Shown here: piece after piece, positions 56,050-63,809 of the stretch
How positions within the stretch are numbered: position 1 is the stretch's first letter
How the letters are laid out: each line of letters opens with the position of its first letter
NCBI RefSeq assembly: GCF_001758785.1
Contig: NZ_LROM01000147.1
Coordinates: forward strand, 110,079 to 174,078
Direction: 5' to 3'
Length of the DNA: 64,000 nt
Source of the DNA: Duganella phyllosphaerae
GTDB lineage: Bacteria; Pseudomonadota; Gammaproteobacteria; Burkholderiales; Burkholderiaceae_D
Position numbers and translations under genes: made by a program
Notes under the pieces: model-generated
Databases searched by the model: none
What the model was told of the DNA's origin: nothing
The model's input: the letters and a program-made list of their open reading frames with translations, nothing else

Positions 56050-57915
56050 TTAGTAGCCCAGCTGCTGGCGCCGCACGCTGAGCGCGTGCCTGGTGGCGTA
56101 TCGGTCGAGGCCGCGGTCGAGGCCAGTGAGCATGGTGGCCGGATCGATGGCCACGCCGTTCTGGCGCAGCTGGAAGTGCAGGTGCGGGCCGGTGGTAAAG
56201 CCGGTCAGGCCGACCGTGCCGATCACCTGGCCCACCACCACGTGCGAGCCCGGTTGCACCGCCGTGGTATCCAGGTGGGCGTAGAGGGCCTCGGTGGAGC
56301 CGGTGGCGCTGCTGCTGTCGGCGCTGGTGATGACGACGGTAGTGCCATAGCGGCCATTGTTCTCGTCCAGCTTGCCGGCGGCGAGGACAATGCCGGCAGC
56401 GGCGGCGCGTACCGGCGTGCCGACCGGCGCGGGCAGGTCCAGGCCCACGCTGGGGCGCGGCGAAACTTTGCGCATCACGCCGAAAAAGCCCGAGACGCGC
56501 ATCTTGTCCAGCGGGTATTGCCAGGCGATCGGGATTGCCGGTGCTTCGGTACGCTGGCTGGCTGGGTTCGACGGGTTCGACGGGTTCGAAGTGTTGGACA
56601 GCGTTGGCGGTGTGGCCGACGTCGGGGATGGCGTGGCCGGTGCGGCCGTTGCTGCCACCGGCACGGTCGCTGTCGCCAGTGCCGGTTGCAACACCGCGCT
56701 CGCTGCCAGCACGCCGATCAACACGGTCGCCACAGTCAGGGCGCCTGCCACGGGCAGCGCTGGCGGCCGCGCCTGGCGCAGTTGTTCGATGCGCTCGCCG
56801 GCCGACGCGGCATCGGCGGCGCCAAAGGCGAGGGCGGACGCTGGCGGCGCCATCAGCTGCACGCGCCACTGGGCCAGCAGGGCGCAGGCGTACTGCTTGC
56901 GCTGCTGCGCCGGGCGGCCGGCCAGCACGCGGCGGTCGCACGCCAGTTCCACCGCCCAGGCCAGGCGCGCGCCGAACCAGCGCGGCGCCGGATTGAACCA
57001 CAACAGCGTCTGCACCAGTGCCGACAGGCCCAGCCACAACGGATCGCGCGCGCGCCGGTGCTGCAACTCGTGGGCGATGATCAGCTGCTGTTCGGGAACA
57101 GGGAAGTCACGCAGGTGGCGCGGCAGCAGCAGTACCGGCCGCCACGCACCCAGCAGCATCGGAGAGACTGCCGCAGCGGTTTCCAGTACCGTCACGCGGT
57201 GGCGGGCAATGTCGTACAGCTGGTGCGCATCGAAGCCGCCGTGGGCGCCCAGCGCCGGGCGCGACAGGCGCTGCGCCCCGGCCAGCAGGCCGCGCCACAG
57301 CAGCCAGGCGCGCGCCAGCCGCAGCACGGCATACGCCAGGCCGGCCAGGTAGATGACGGCCCACAGCAGCGGCGCCCAGGCCAGCAGCGATGCTGCGGTG
57401 CCGCTGGCCGAGATGGTATCGACGTTGGTGGTCGCCGGCGCCGTGACATCGACGCCGCCGGTTGCCGTCGCTGCGGGACCGGCAGCACCGGTCGTGGCGA
57501 TAGCGGGAATGCGATCGACGTTGATGCCTGCTTCAGCCCCAGCGACAACGGCGGCGCCTGCGGTGGCAAAGGGCGCCGCTGGCATGGCCTCGGCACGGCC
57601 GGCTGCTGAAAGCGATGGCGATGGCGATGGCAGCGCCAACGGCAGCGGCGAAGGCACCGCAATCGTCAGCGTCGGCGCCACCGTCACGCGGTCGAGCGCC
57701 GGCAGGAGCGGCAGAAGCAAGGGCAGCAGCGCCACGCCAGCCACCACCGCCTGGGCCGCCAGCCATACCGGGCGCTGGCCGCGCAGCGCCGGCCAGGCGC
57801 GCGCCGCCAGGTGCAGCAGGCCGTGTACCAGCAGCCCGGCCAGCACGCAGCCCAGGCAGGCCAGCAGCCATTGCCACAGCAGCAGCGTGGGCATCGCCAT
57901 GGTCGCTGCGGTCAT
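56050..57915 (-). CDS. BlaR1-like M56 metallopeptidase fused to a degenerate M23 (LytM) domain
   Basis: A 621-residue membrane protein. Two hydrophobic segments near the start and more around residues 135-170 flank a Pro/Ala-rich stretch. The M56 protease domain has HELQH (282-286) with a following ELACD that supplies the third zinc ligand. After another membrane helix and an Asn-Pro-Ser repeat linker (SNTSNPSNPSNPASQ) comes a LytM/M23 domain. There HLH (578-580) and the YAH segment are intact, but the first zinc ligand of HxGxD is Ser489 (SVGLD), so peptidoglycan cutting is doubtful. BlaR1 carries a penicillin-binding sensor at this end; here a cell-wall-binding module would be the sensor (inference). 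It overlaps blaI by four bases. It is an inner-membrane regulator candidate. Confidence 0.88.
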   Translation of the reverse strand: MTAATMAMPTLLLWQWLLACLGCVLAGLLVHGLLHLAARAWPALRGQRPVWLAAQAVVAGVALLPLLLPLLPALDRVTVAPTLTIAVPSPLPLALPSPSPSLSAAGRAEAMPAAPFATAGAAVVAGAEAGINVDRIPAIATTGAAGPAATATGGVDVTAPATTNVDTISASGTAASLLAWAPLLWAVIYLAGLAYAVLRLARAWLLWRGLLAGAQRLSRPALGAHGGFDAHQLYDIARHRVTVLETAAAVSPMLLGAWRPVLLLPRHLRDFPVPEQQLIIAHELQHRRARDPLWLGLSALVQTLLWFNPAPRWFGARLAWAVELACDRRVLAGRPAQQRKQYACALLAQWRVQLMAPPASALAFGAADAASAGERIEQLRQARPPALPVAGALTVATVLIGVLAASAVLQPALATATVPVAATAAPATPSPTSATPPTLSNTSNPSNPSNPASQRTEAPAIPIAWQYPLDKMRVSGFFGVMRKVSPRPSVGLDLPAPVGTPVRAAAAGIVLAAGKLDENNGRYGTTVVITSADSSSATGSTEALYAHLDTTAVQPGSHVVVGQVIGTVGLTGFTTGPHLHFQLRQNGVAIDPATMLTGLDRGLDRYATRHALSVRRQQLGY

Positions 57916-58301
57916 GGCTGCTCCGCTTCGTCGTCGGGCCAGTCGTTGAGCATTTGTTCGAGCCGGGACAGCTCCTGGCTGTCCACCAGCTTGCTGCCGG
58001 TGAACATCGCAACCGGCAGCGGCGCGTCCAGTTCCATCACGCGGCGGCCGAAGTCGTGGGCGAACGCGGCCAGCGTGCCCACCTTGTCGAGCCGGGGGCT
58101 GTACACGTTGACGCCATGCATGACTTGCACCGCGATCACCTCCTTGTCGAGCATGCGGTCGAGTGTTTTGCGCGTGGAGGAGAACGACCACGCCAGTTCG
58201 TCGGCGGCGGCGTCGTGGATTTCGCGGGCGCTCAGCGGCTGCTGCTTCCACAGCGCCTTGAGCAGGGTCAGTTCGCTGACCGAGGGAATGGGATTGGACA
58301 T
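57912..58301 (-). CDS. BlaI/MecI/CopY family transcriptional repressor
   Basis: A 129-residue winged-helix repressor. The N-terminal half (SELTLLKALWKQQPLSAREIH, FSSTRKTLDRMLDKEVIAV) is the BlaI DNA-binding domain and the C-terminal half the dimerisation helix bundle. BlaI is inactivated when its M56 partner cleaves it; the partner gene follows immediately, overlapping by ATGA. A BlaI/CopY-like palindrome sits 35 bases upstream, fitting autorepression. There is no beta-lactamase gene nearby. Confidence 0.93.
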   Translation of the reverse strand: MSNPIPSVSELTLLKALWKQQPLSAREIHDAAADELAWSFSSTRKTLDRMLDKEVIAVQVMHGVNVYSPRLDKVGTLAAFAHDFGRRVMELDAPLPVAMFTGSKLVDSQELSRLEQMLNDWPDDEAEQP

Positions 58302-58335
58302 GGCGGTTCCTGTTTGCGACGAATAGGGCTATTGT

Positions 58336-58349
58336 GCGACAGATGTCGC
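58336..58349. promoter_or_regulatory. Putative BlaI/CopY-type operator
   Basis: GCGACA-GA-TGTCGC is a perfect 14-base palindrome with the ACA-NN-TGT core of BlaI, MecI and CopY operators. It lies 35 bases upstream of the blaI start, in its promoter region, where autorepression would occur. Confidence 0.65.
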
Positions 58350-58526
58350 GATGCCGTCAACCCGCTAATTGTTAATGCCACCGTCAGGCATCAATTGCCG
58401 CATTTTGTAACATTGCTTTGAATAAATTCTTTCTGTGATACTATTAAGTTTTTGCTAAGTAGTTGCGTGGGTGATCACGTTCAGCCGGTTGCGGCAATGC
58501 GCTATACAATGGTCCGCTTTACTTGC

Positions 58527-58558
58527 ATCGGAAGCCCTATGTATCGGAAGTCCTATGT
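58527..58558 (+). repeat. 16-base tandem duplication covering the start of the hemolysin III gene
   Basis: ATCGGAAGCCCTATGT (58527-58542) is followed directly by ATCGGAAGTCCTATGT (58543-58558), one base different. Each copy has a GGAAG ribosome binding site and an ATG. The first ATG (58539) is in another frame and reads a nine-codon peptide ending at 58568. Confidence 0.9.
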
Positions 58559-59175
58559 ATTACGGTGAGCGCTTCAACAGTATTACCCACACGGTGGGCG
58601 CGGCCCTGGCAGCGGCGGGCGGCATTTTTCTGATCGTGCTGGCGGCGCGCAGCGGCGACCCCTGGAAAGTAGTCAGCTTCAGCATCTTTGCCGCCACCCT
58701 GTTCGGGCTGTACCTGGTCTCCACGCTGTATCACAGCCTGCGCGGGCGGGCCAAGGACGTGCTGCGGCAGATGGATTATTGCGCCATCTACCTGCTCATT
58801 GCCGGCACCTATACGCCGTTCACGCTGGTGAGCCTGCGCGGGAGCGCCTGGGGCTGGTCGCTGTTCGGCGTGGTGTGGGGGCTGGCGCTGGTGGGCATCG
58901 TGCAGGAACTGTTATACGCCAAGGGCAAGCGCATCCTGTCGCTGGTGATTTACGTGGCCATGGGCTGGGTGGGGGTGATCGGCGCCAGTCCGCTGATCGA
59001 CGCGCTGGGCTGGGATGGTTTCCTGTGGATCGCCGGTGGCGGCCTGGTTTATACGGTGGGCATCGCTTTTTTCGTGACCGACCATAAATGGCGCTATGGC
59101 CATGGCGTGTGGCACCTGTTTGTGCTGGGCGGGAGCGCCTGTCACTTCGCTGCCGTGCTGCTGTACGTGGCGTGA
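58555..59175 (+). CDS. Hemolysin III (YqfA/Hly-III) family membrane protein
   Basis: A 206-residue protein with about seven membrane helices and the PAQR/Hly-III motifs: GERFNSITHTVGAALAAAG at the start, STLYHSLRG in the middle, MDYCAIYLLIAGTYTPF, and HLFVLGGSACHF near the end with conserved histidines. Members affect membrane lipid or osmotic stress and some show haemolytic activity; no real hemolysin role should be assumed. I take the ATG at 58555, in the second copy of the 16-base duplication; the upstream ATG at 58539 is in another frame. Confidence 0.9.
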   Translation: MYYGERFNSITHTVGAALAAAGGIFLIVLAARSGDPWKVVSFSIFAATLFGLYLVSTLYHSLRGRAKDVLRQMDYCAIYLLIAGTYTPFTLVSLRGSAWGWSLFGVVWGLALVGIVQELLYAKGKRILSLVIYVAMGWVGVIGASPLIDALGWDGFLWIAGGGLVYTVGIAFFVTDHKWRYGHGVWHLFVLGGSACHFAAVLLYVA

Positions 59176-59201
59176 ACACTAATCAAGTAGAGTAGAACCA
59201 A

Positions 59202-60083
59202 GTGGACATTAATTCGGACGATCTGAAAACCTTCATCACCGTGATCGACAGCGGCACCCTCAGCGCCGCCTCGGTGCACCTGGGCCAGACCACGTCGGGC
59301 GTGAGCCGCGCGTTGTCGCGGCTCGAAGACAAGCTGGCCACGTCGCTGCTTACCCGCACCACGCGGCGCATGGAATTGACCGAAGAGGGCCAGTTGTTCC
59401 TCGAACGCGCGCGCGCCATCCTGGGCGCCATGGAAGAAGCCGAAGAAACCATCCGCATCCGTCGCCAGCAGCCGGCCGGCCGCCTGTGCGTGGACGCGGC
59501 GTCGCCGTTCATGCTCCATTGCGTGGTGCCGCACGTGGCGGAGTTTCGCGCCCTGTACCCGGAGATCCGCCTCGAATTGAGCAGCAACGACCAGATCACC
59601 GACCTGATCGAACACCGCACCGACATCGCCATCCGTATCGGCACGCTGGTCGACTCCAGGCTGCACGCGCGCGCGTTGTCGGCCAGCCCGCTGTACGTGC
59701 TGGCCAGTCCTGGTTACCTGGCGCGGCACGGCACGCCGCGCACGCCGAAAGACCTGGCCGGGCATGCGCTGCTGGGCTTTGCCCAGTACGAGCAGGGCAA
59801 CAACTGGCCGCTGCAGCACGCCACCGGCAACAGCCTGGCCATCACGCCGTCGCTGTCGGCCTCCAGCGGCGAAACCTTGCGCCAGCTGGCGCTGGCCGGG
59901 CAGGGCATCGTCTGCCTGGCCGACTTCATGACCCGCGCCGACCTTGCCGCCGGCCGCCTGGTCAAGGTGCTGGAAGACAGTTACACCGGCTACCGCCAGC
60001 AGATCCACGCGGTGTATTACCGCAACACGCAACTGGCACGCAGGATCGGTTGCTTCCTCGATTTCTTGCAGCAAAAGCTTTGA
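59202..60083 (+). CDS. LysR-family transcriptional regulator
   Basis: A 293-residue regulator: N-terminal winged helix-turn-helix (LKTFITVIDSGTLSAASVHLGQTTSGVSRALSRLEDKL, read in two parts), then a substrate-binding domain with typical GRLCVDAAS, IRLELSSNDQITDLIEHRTDIAIRIG. It starts with GTG at 59202. It lies 26 bases after the hemolysin III gene and may be co-transcribed. It belongs to the CrgA/DmlR-like group. The target is unknown. Confidence 0.93.
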   Translation: MDINSDDLKTFITVIDSGTLSAASVHLGQTTSGVSRALSRLEDKLATSLLTRTTRRMELTEEGQLFLERARAILGAMEEAEETIRIRRQQPAGRLCVDAASPFMLHCVVPHVAEFRALYPEIRLELSSNDQITDLIEHRTDIAIRIGTLVDSRLHARALSASPLYVLASPGYLARHGTPRTPKDLAGHALLGFAQYEQGNNWPLQHATGNSLAITPSLSASSGETLRQLALAGQGIVCLADFMTRADLAAGRLVKVLEDSYTGYRQQIHAVYYRNTQLARRIGCFLDFLQQKL

Positions 60084-60212
60084 AAACCTGCTGAGCCGCC
60101 GGCTATCGCCGTAATAGTGTGAGACGGCGTACAGAGTGCGCTGCCAGCCCACGCTATAGTGGCTGCGCGTGCCTGGAGCGCATTCTTGCAAGTGTCGCTC
60201 GGCAGCAGGTAA

Positions 60213-60282
60213 GCCGGTAGCCTCAAGTACCGGCACCAGAATTTGGTTTGGGCCTCGCTAAACCTACGGTTTTGCGGGGCCC
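60213..60282 (+). ncRNA. Two stable hairpins in the leader of a 58-codon gene
   Basis: Hairpin 1: GCCGGTA (60213-60219), 8-base loop, TACCGGC (60228-60234), perfect. Hairpin 2: a 15-position stem, 60250-60264 with 60268-60282, with one G-T pair, one T-T mismatch and a TAC loop. Neither has a T-run. A possible -10 (TATAGT, 60155-60160) lies upstream. It may be a regulatory leader or a small RNA sharing the terminator at 60513-60545. Confidence 0.6.
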
Positions 60283-60315
60283 ACCATGCTTCACTACATT
60301 TACTTGGAGACGGAC

Positions 60316-60492
60316 ATGTCGCAGACTATGCATCCTTCGAAGCATTTGGTACGAGCGTGGCTGGAGCGCCGTGCGCGTGAGCTGAAGCCGCCGCCGACGC
60401 CCGAGGAGATCCGGCGACAGCTGGGCTGGGGCTTGATGTTGTTCGAGCCTGCGCTGATTCCCGTCAAGGTCGGTAACGGTCGCCGCCGCTAA
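60316..60492 (+). CDS. Small 58-residue basic protein, unknown function
   Basis: The frame has a good ribosome binding site (GGAGA, 60306-60310) and starts MSQTMHPSKHLVRAWLERR. It is rich in Arg, Leu and Pro, with an amphipathic helix in the first half and KPPPTPEEIRRQLGWG in the second; no cysteine and no membrane helix. I recognise no family. It has its own terminator and a structured leader, so it is a compact transcription unit. An in-frame start at 60286 would add ten residues. Confidence 0.65.
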   Translation: MSQTMHPSKHLVRAWLERRARELKPPPTPEEIRRQLGWGLMLFEPALIPVKVGNGRRR

Positions 60493-60512
60493 TTTTCACC
60501 GCAGTCTTCACT

Positions 60513-60545
60513 AAACCCACCCGCTTCGGCGTCGTGGGTTTTTTT
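60513..60545 (+). terminator. Intrinsic terminator after the small protein gene
   Basis: AAACCCAC (60513-60520) pairs with GTGGGTTT (60534-60541), loop CCGCTTCGGCGTC, followed by a seven-base T-run. It isolates the small gene from the LiaI/LiaF-like operon. Confidence 0.92.
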
Positions 60546-60650
60546 GCGTCTGCGCCGTTCACCGGGGAATTTACGTGATTCGCCGAATAGCGGTTTGCCG
60601 GCTGGCGTTTCCCCGCTATTGTGATGGTCATGTCACAAGGGGGAGCAAGC

Positions 60651-61028
60651 ATGAACGTGGAAACTGTCTATAAATGGCGCCAGCAACTGGTCTGGGGCGT
60701 GGGCCTGATCGTGGTCGGCGTGGTCGTGCTGCTCGAGCGCGCGCACATGATCGACCTCGACCTGCGTGTGAGCGAGCTGTGGCGCTATTGGCCCTGGCTG
60801 CTGGTAATCAGTGGCATCACCCAGGTGATCCCGCCCACCACGCCCGCTTACCTGCTCAGCGGCCTGTGGAGTTTCTTTTTTGCCGGCTGGTGGTATGTAT
60901 CGTTCAACCGTATCTGGGGCTGGGGCTTCGGCGACACCTGGCCGGCGTTGATCGTCGCCTGTGGCGTCGGCCTGCTGCTGCGCCCTTTGCTTGACAATAT
61001 CTTCGCCAACCACCAGGAGCAAAAATGA
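60651..61028 (+). CDS. LiaI/LiaF-type small transmembrane protein (DUF5668-like)
   Basis: A 125-residue protein with about four hydrophobic helices in the LiaF-like N-terminal TM pattern (QQLVWGVGLIVVGVVVLLERAHMI, WRYWPWLLVISG). Start 60651 has GGGGGAG upstream. Its stop overlaps the next start (ATGA). Likely an accessory subunit of an envelope-stress sensor. Confidence 0.82.
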   Translation: MNVETVYKWRQQLVWGVGLIVVGVVVLLERAHMIDLDLRVSELWRYWPWLLVISGITQVIPPTTPAYLLSGLWSFFFAGWWYVSFNRIWGWGFGDTWPALIVACGVGLLLRPLLDNIFANHQEQK

Positions 61029-61840
61029 GCCGCCGCACCGGAACCAGAACCAACCCCAATCCCAAGGCGCAGATGGTGCTGGGCGTCATGGTCGTGGTCA
61101 TCGGCCTGCTGTTTCTGGTCGATAACCTGGGCTGGATCCATCTCGATTTCCGCCGCCTGCTGGTGCCGACCGTGCTGCTGCTGGCCGGGGTGCTCAAGCT
61201 CACCCATGCCCGGTCCAATTCCGGCAACGTGATCGGCGTGGTGCTGGTCTGCGTGGGCAGTATCGGCATCCTGCGCGGGATTGGCTTCCTCGATTTCGAC
61301 TGGCGCGATATCTGGCCGGTGCTGCTGATCATCGCCGGCATCGGCATCGTCTACAAGGCCAGCATCGCCAGCAACGGCGGCAGCAGCAGCGGCAGTGGCG
61401 ACTGGTCGGGCAGCGACAGGTCCGGTAGCGATGGGTCCCGTAGCGACGGTCCCAAGGCGTCGTTCCAGGCGCCCGGCCACGAGCCGTTCAAGGCCCCGCG
61501 TGGCGGCGAGGGCGACGAGGTGATCAACTTCGTCTCGGTGGTGGGCTCGTCCAACCGGCGTGTGACCTCGCAGAATTTTCGCGGCGGTGAAGTGACCGCC
61601 ATCCTCGGCGGCGCCGATCTCGACCTGCGCCAGGCCTCGATCCAGGGCGAGGCGGTGCTCAACGTGTTCTCGCTGGCGGGCGGCATCACCATCAAGGTGC
61701 CGGTGGACTGGACGGTGGTAATGGAGGGCACCGCGATCATCGGCGGCTTCGAAGAAAAAACCGCGCCGCCGTCTGCCGGCGGCAAGCGCCTGGTCTTGCG
61801 CGGCTATTCCATCCTCGGCGGCCTCGAAGTGCGCAACTGA
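61025..61840 (+). CDS. LiaF-like membrane protein with C-terminal beta-helical domain
   Basis: A 271-residue protein: four N-terminal membrane helices repeating the LiaF-TM pattern, a Gly/Ser/Asp linker (about residues 115-140), and the LiaF-like C-terminal domain (INFVSVVGSSNRRVTSQNFRGGEVTAILGGADLDLRQASI, shown split at GGEVTA). In Firmicutes LiaF represses the LiaRS system in absence of cell-wall antibiotics. Here it precedes a LytS-type kinase. Coupled to the preceding gene by overlap. Confidence 0.85.
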   Translation: MSRRTGTRTNPNPKAQMVLGVMVVVIGLLFLVDNLGWIHLDFRRLLVPTVLLLAGVLKLTHARSNSGNVIGVVLVCVGSIGILRGIGFLDFDWRDIWPVLLIIAGIGIVYKASIASNGGSSSGSGDWSGSDRSGSDGSRSDGPKASFQAPGHEPFKAPRGGEGDEVINFVSVVGSSNRRVTSQNFRGGEVTAILGGADLDLRQASIQGEAVLNVFSLAGGITIKVPVDWTVVMEGTAIIGGFEEKTAPPSAGGKRLVLRGYSILGGLEVRN

Positions 61841-61856
61841 GCAGGTGCGCCCGGTC

Positions 61857-62966
61857 ATGATCGAAGCGTTCTCGCAGCGTCGCGGCGCCACCATCTACAT
61901 GCTGGTGTGGCTGTTCTTCGGCCTGGCGCTCGGTGGGGTGATCGCGTTGGCCAGCGATACGCCGCTGGCCAACGCCATGCTGTTCGCGGTGCCGATGACC
62001 GTGGTCTATGCGCTGGTCGCCGGCTATTCCGCCTATTACCTGTGCCGCGCCTATCCGCTCGGTGCGCGCCCGGCCGGCGCCATCGCGGCGGTGCTGACGG
62101 TGGCGGCCGTGGTCTCGAGCGTGCTGTGGCTGTTGATCGGGCACTTGTGGAATACGCTGACCGCGCTGCCGGACGTGCCGTGGGCCGGCCTCGTGATCAC
62201 GCCGCAGTTGTCGGCGCTGATCGTCGGACTGGGCATACTGCTGTATGGCTGCGCGGCAGCGGTACACTACGTGGTAATCGAATTCGTGCGCGCCCGCAGC
62301 GCCGAGCGGCGCGAGCTCGAATCGATGCTGATGGCGCAGGAGGCCGAGCTGCGCATGCTGCGCACCCAGATCGATCCGCACTTTTTGTTCAATAGCCTCA
62401 ATTCGATCAGCGCGCTCACTTCCAGCGACGCTGGCGCGGCGCGTCGCATGACGCTGGAGCTGGCCAGCTTTTTTCGCCAGAGCCTGGGAATGGAAGCGCA
62501 CAAGATGGTGACGCTGGGCCAGGAGCTGGTGTTGATCCGGCACTTCCTTGCCATCGAACAGGTGCGCTTCGGCGACCGCCTGCGGGTGGAGTGCGCGGTG
62601 GACGACGCGGCCGGCGTTTGCCTGGTTCCGCCCATGCTGATCCAGCCGCTGGTGGAGAACGCCGTCAAGCACGGCATTTGCAACCTGCCCGAGGGCGGCG
62701 TGATCCGCATTGCGGCGCGCCGCGCCGGCTCACTGCTGCACATCCGGGTGGATAATCCGGTCGATGAGGACATGGGGGGGAACCTGGATGGCAGCAGCAG
62801 TAGCGGTAACAGCACCGGTAGCAACACCGGCATCGGCCTGGCCAATGTGCGCCAGCGCCTGGCCGGCGCCTACAAGCACGAGGCCAGTATCCGCTGGGGT
62901 CGCCAGGACAACAACTTCAACGTGGACATCGCCATGCCGGCGCACACCACAGAGCACAGGGAATAG
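61857..62966 (+). CDS. LytS/AlgZ-type sensor histidine kinase
   Basis: A 369-residue kinase with about six N-terminal membrane helices and a His_kinase domain of the LytS family: His175 in IDPHFLFNSLNS is the phosphorylation site; PMLIQPLVENAVKHG is the N box; GIGLANVRQRL the G2 box. A Gly/Ser/Asn run (DGSSSSGNSTGSNTG) sits in the ATP-lid just before G2. I start at ATG 61857; GTG 61845 is in frame. Pairs with the LytTR regulator four bases downstream. Confidence 0.9.
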   Translation: MIEAFSQRRGATIYMLVWLFFGLALGGVIALASDTPLANAMLFAVPMTVVYALVAGYSAYYLCRAYPLGARPAGAIAAVLTVAAVVSSVLWLLIGHLWNTLTALPDVPWAGLVITPQLSALIVGLGILLYGCAAAVHYVVIEFVRARSAERRELESMLMAQEAELRMLRTQIDPHFLFNSLNSISALTSSDAGAARRMTLELASFFRQSLGMEAHKMVTLGQELVLIRHFLAIEQVRFGDRLRVECAVDDAAGVCLVPPMLIQPLVENAVKHGICNLPEGGVIRIAARRAGSLLHIRVDNPVDEDMGGNLDGSSSSGNSTGSNTGIGLANVRQRLAGAYKHEASIRWGRQDNNFNVDIAMPAHTTEHRE

Positions 62967-62969
62967 CCG

Positions 62970-63707
62970 ATGCGGGTGCTGATCGTCGACGATGAAATGC
63001 TGGCGCGCGCGGTGGTGCGCGAATACCTGGGCGCACATGCCGATATCGACATCGTCGGTGAATGCGCCAACGGCTTCGAGGCCGTCAAGGCCATCATCGA
63101 GCTGGCGCCCGACCTGGTGCTGCTCGACATCCAGATGCCCAGGCTAGACGGTTTCGAGGTGGCCGAACTGGCGGGCAACCAGACCCGCTACATCTTCGCC
63201 ACCGCGTTCGACCAGTACGCCATCAAGGCCTTTGAATTCCACGCGCTCGACTACCTGTTGAAACCATTCAGCCAGCAGCGGCTGGACCAGGCGCTGGCCC
63301 ACGCGCGCGCCAACATTGCGACCGGGCCCGGCGATGCCGCCATCGCCCGCCTGGTGCGCGATGCCGCCAGCCGCAAGCTGCCGCTGGACCGGGTGCTGAT
63401 CCGCGAGGGCGCCAAGGTCCACGTGGTGGCCTGCGACAGGATCGACTACATCGAAGCCGAGGACGACTACGTGCGCATCCACGCCGACGGCAAGGCCCAC
63501 CTGAAAAGCCAGCGCCTGGCGGACCTGGAAGAACAGCTCGACGGCGCCCGTTTCCTGCGCATCCACCGCTCGTGCATCGTCAACATCGGCCGCATCGACC
63601 GCATCGAGCAGGCCACCCGCGACAGCCATGTTGCCATCCTCAAGGACGGCAGCCGGCTGCCGGTTAGCCGCAGCGGGTATCAAAAGGTGCGTGCGGCGCT
63701 GCTGTAG
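62970..63707 (+). CDS. LytTR-family response regulator
   Basis: A 245-residue regulator: receiver domain with phosphoacceptor Asp53 in LVLLDIQMP, LLKPFS Lys, and a C-terminal LytTR DNA-binding domain (IDYIEAEDDYVRIHADGKAHLKSQRLADLEEQLDG, read in two parts; FLRIHRSCIVNIGRI). LytTR proteins bind direct repeats in target promoters. Last gene of the LiaI/LiaF-like operon; the start is three bases after the kinase stop. Confidence 0.93.
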   Translation: MRVLIVDDEMLARAVVREYLGAHADIDIVGECANGFEAVKAIIELAPDLVLLDIQMPRLDGFEVAELAGNQTRYIFATAFDQYAIKAFEFHALDYLLKPFSQQRLDQALAHARANIATGPGDAAIARLVRDAASRKLPLDRVLIREGAKVHVVACDRIDYIEAEDDYVRIHADGKAHLKSQRLADLEEQLDGARFLRIHRSCIVNIGRIDRIEQATRDSHVAILKDGSRLPVSRSGYQKVRAALL

Positions 63708-63809
63708 GTGGCGCCCGGTGCTACCCGCCAAGCTGCGCGCGTCTGTTGAGTTGGGAAAAGTACAATTTAGATTGGCATCAGTTGTTCCAATCAAATCTTC
63801 AGGCAGACC

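Noticed and set aside
52637..58301. Beta-lactam resistance locus
   Set aside because: BlaI and an M56 peptidase are present, but there is no beta-lactamase or penicillin-binding domain; the sensor end is an M23 domain.
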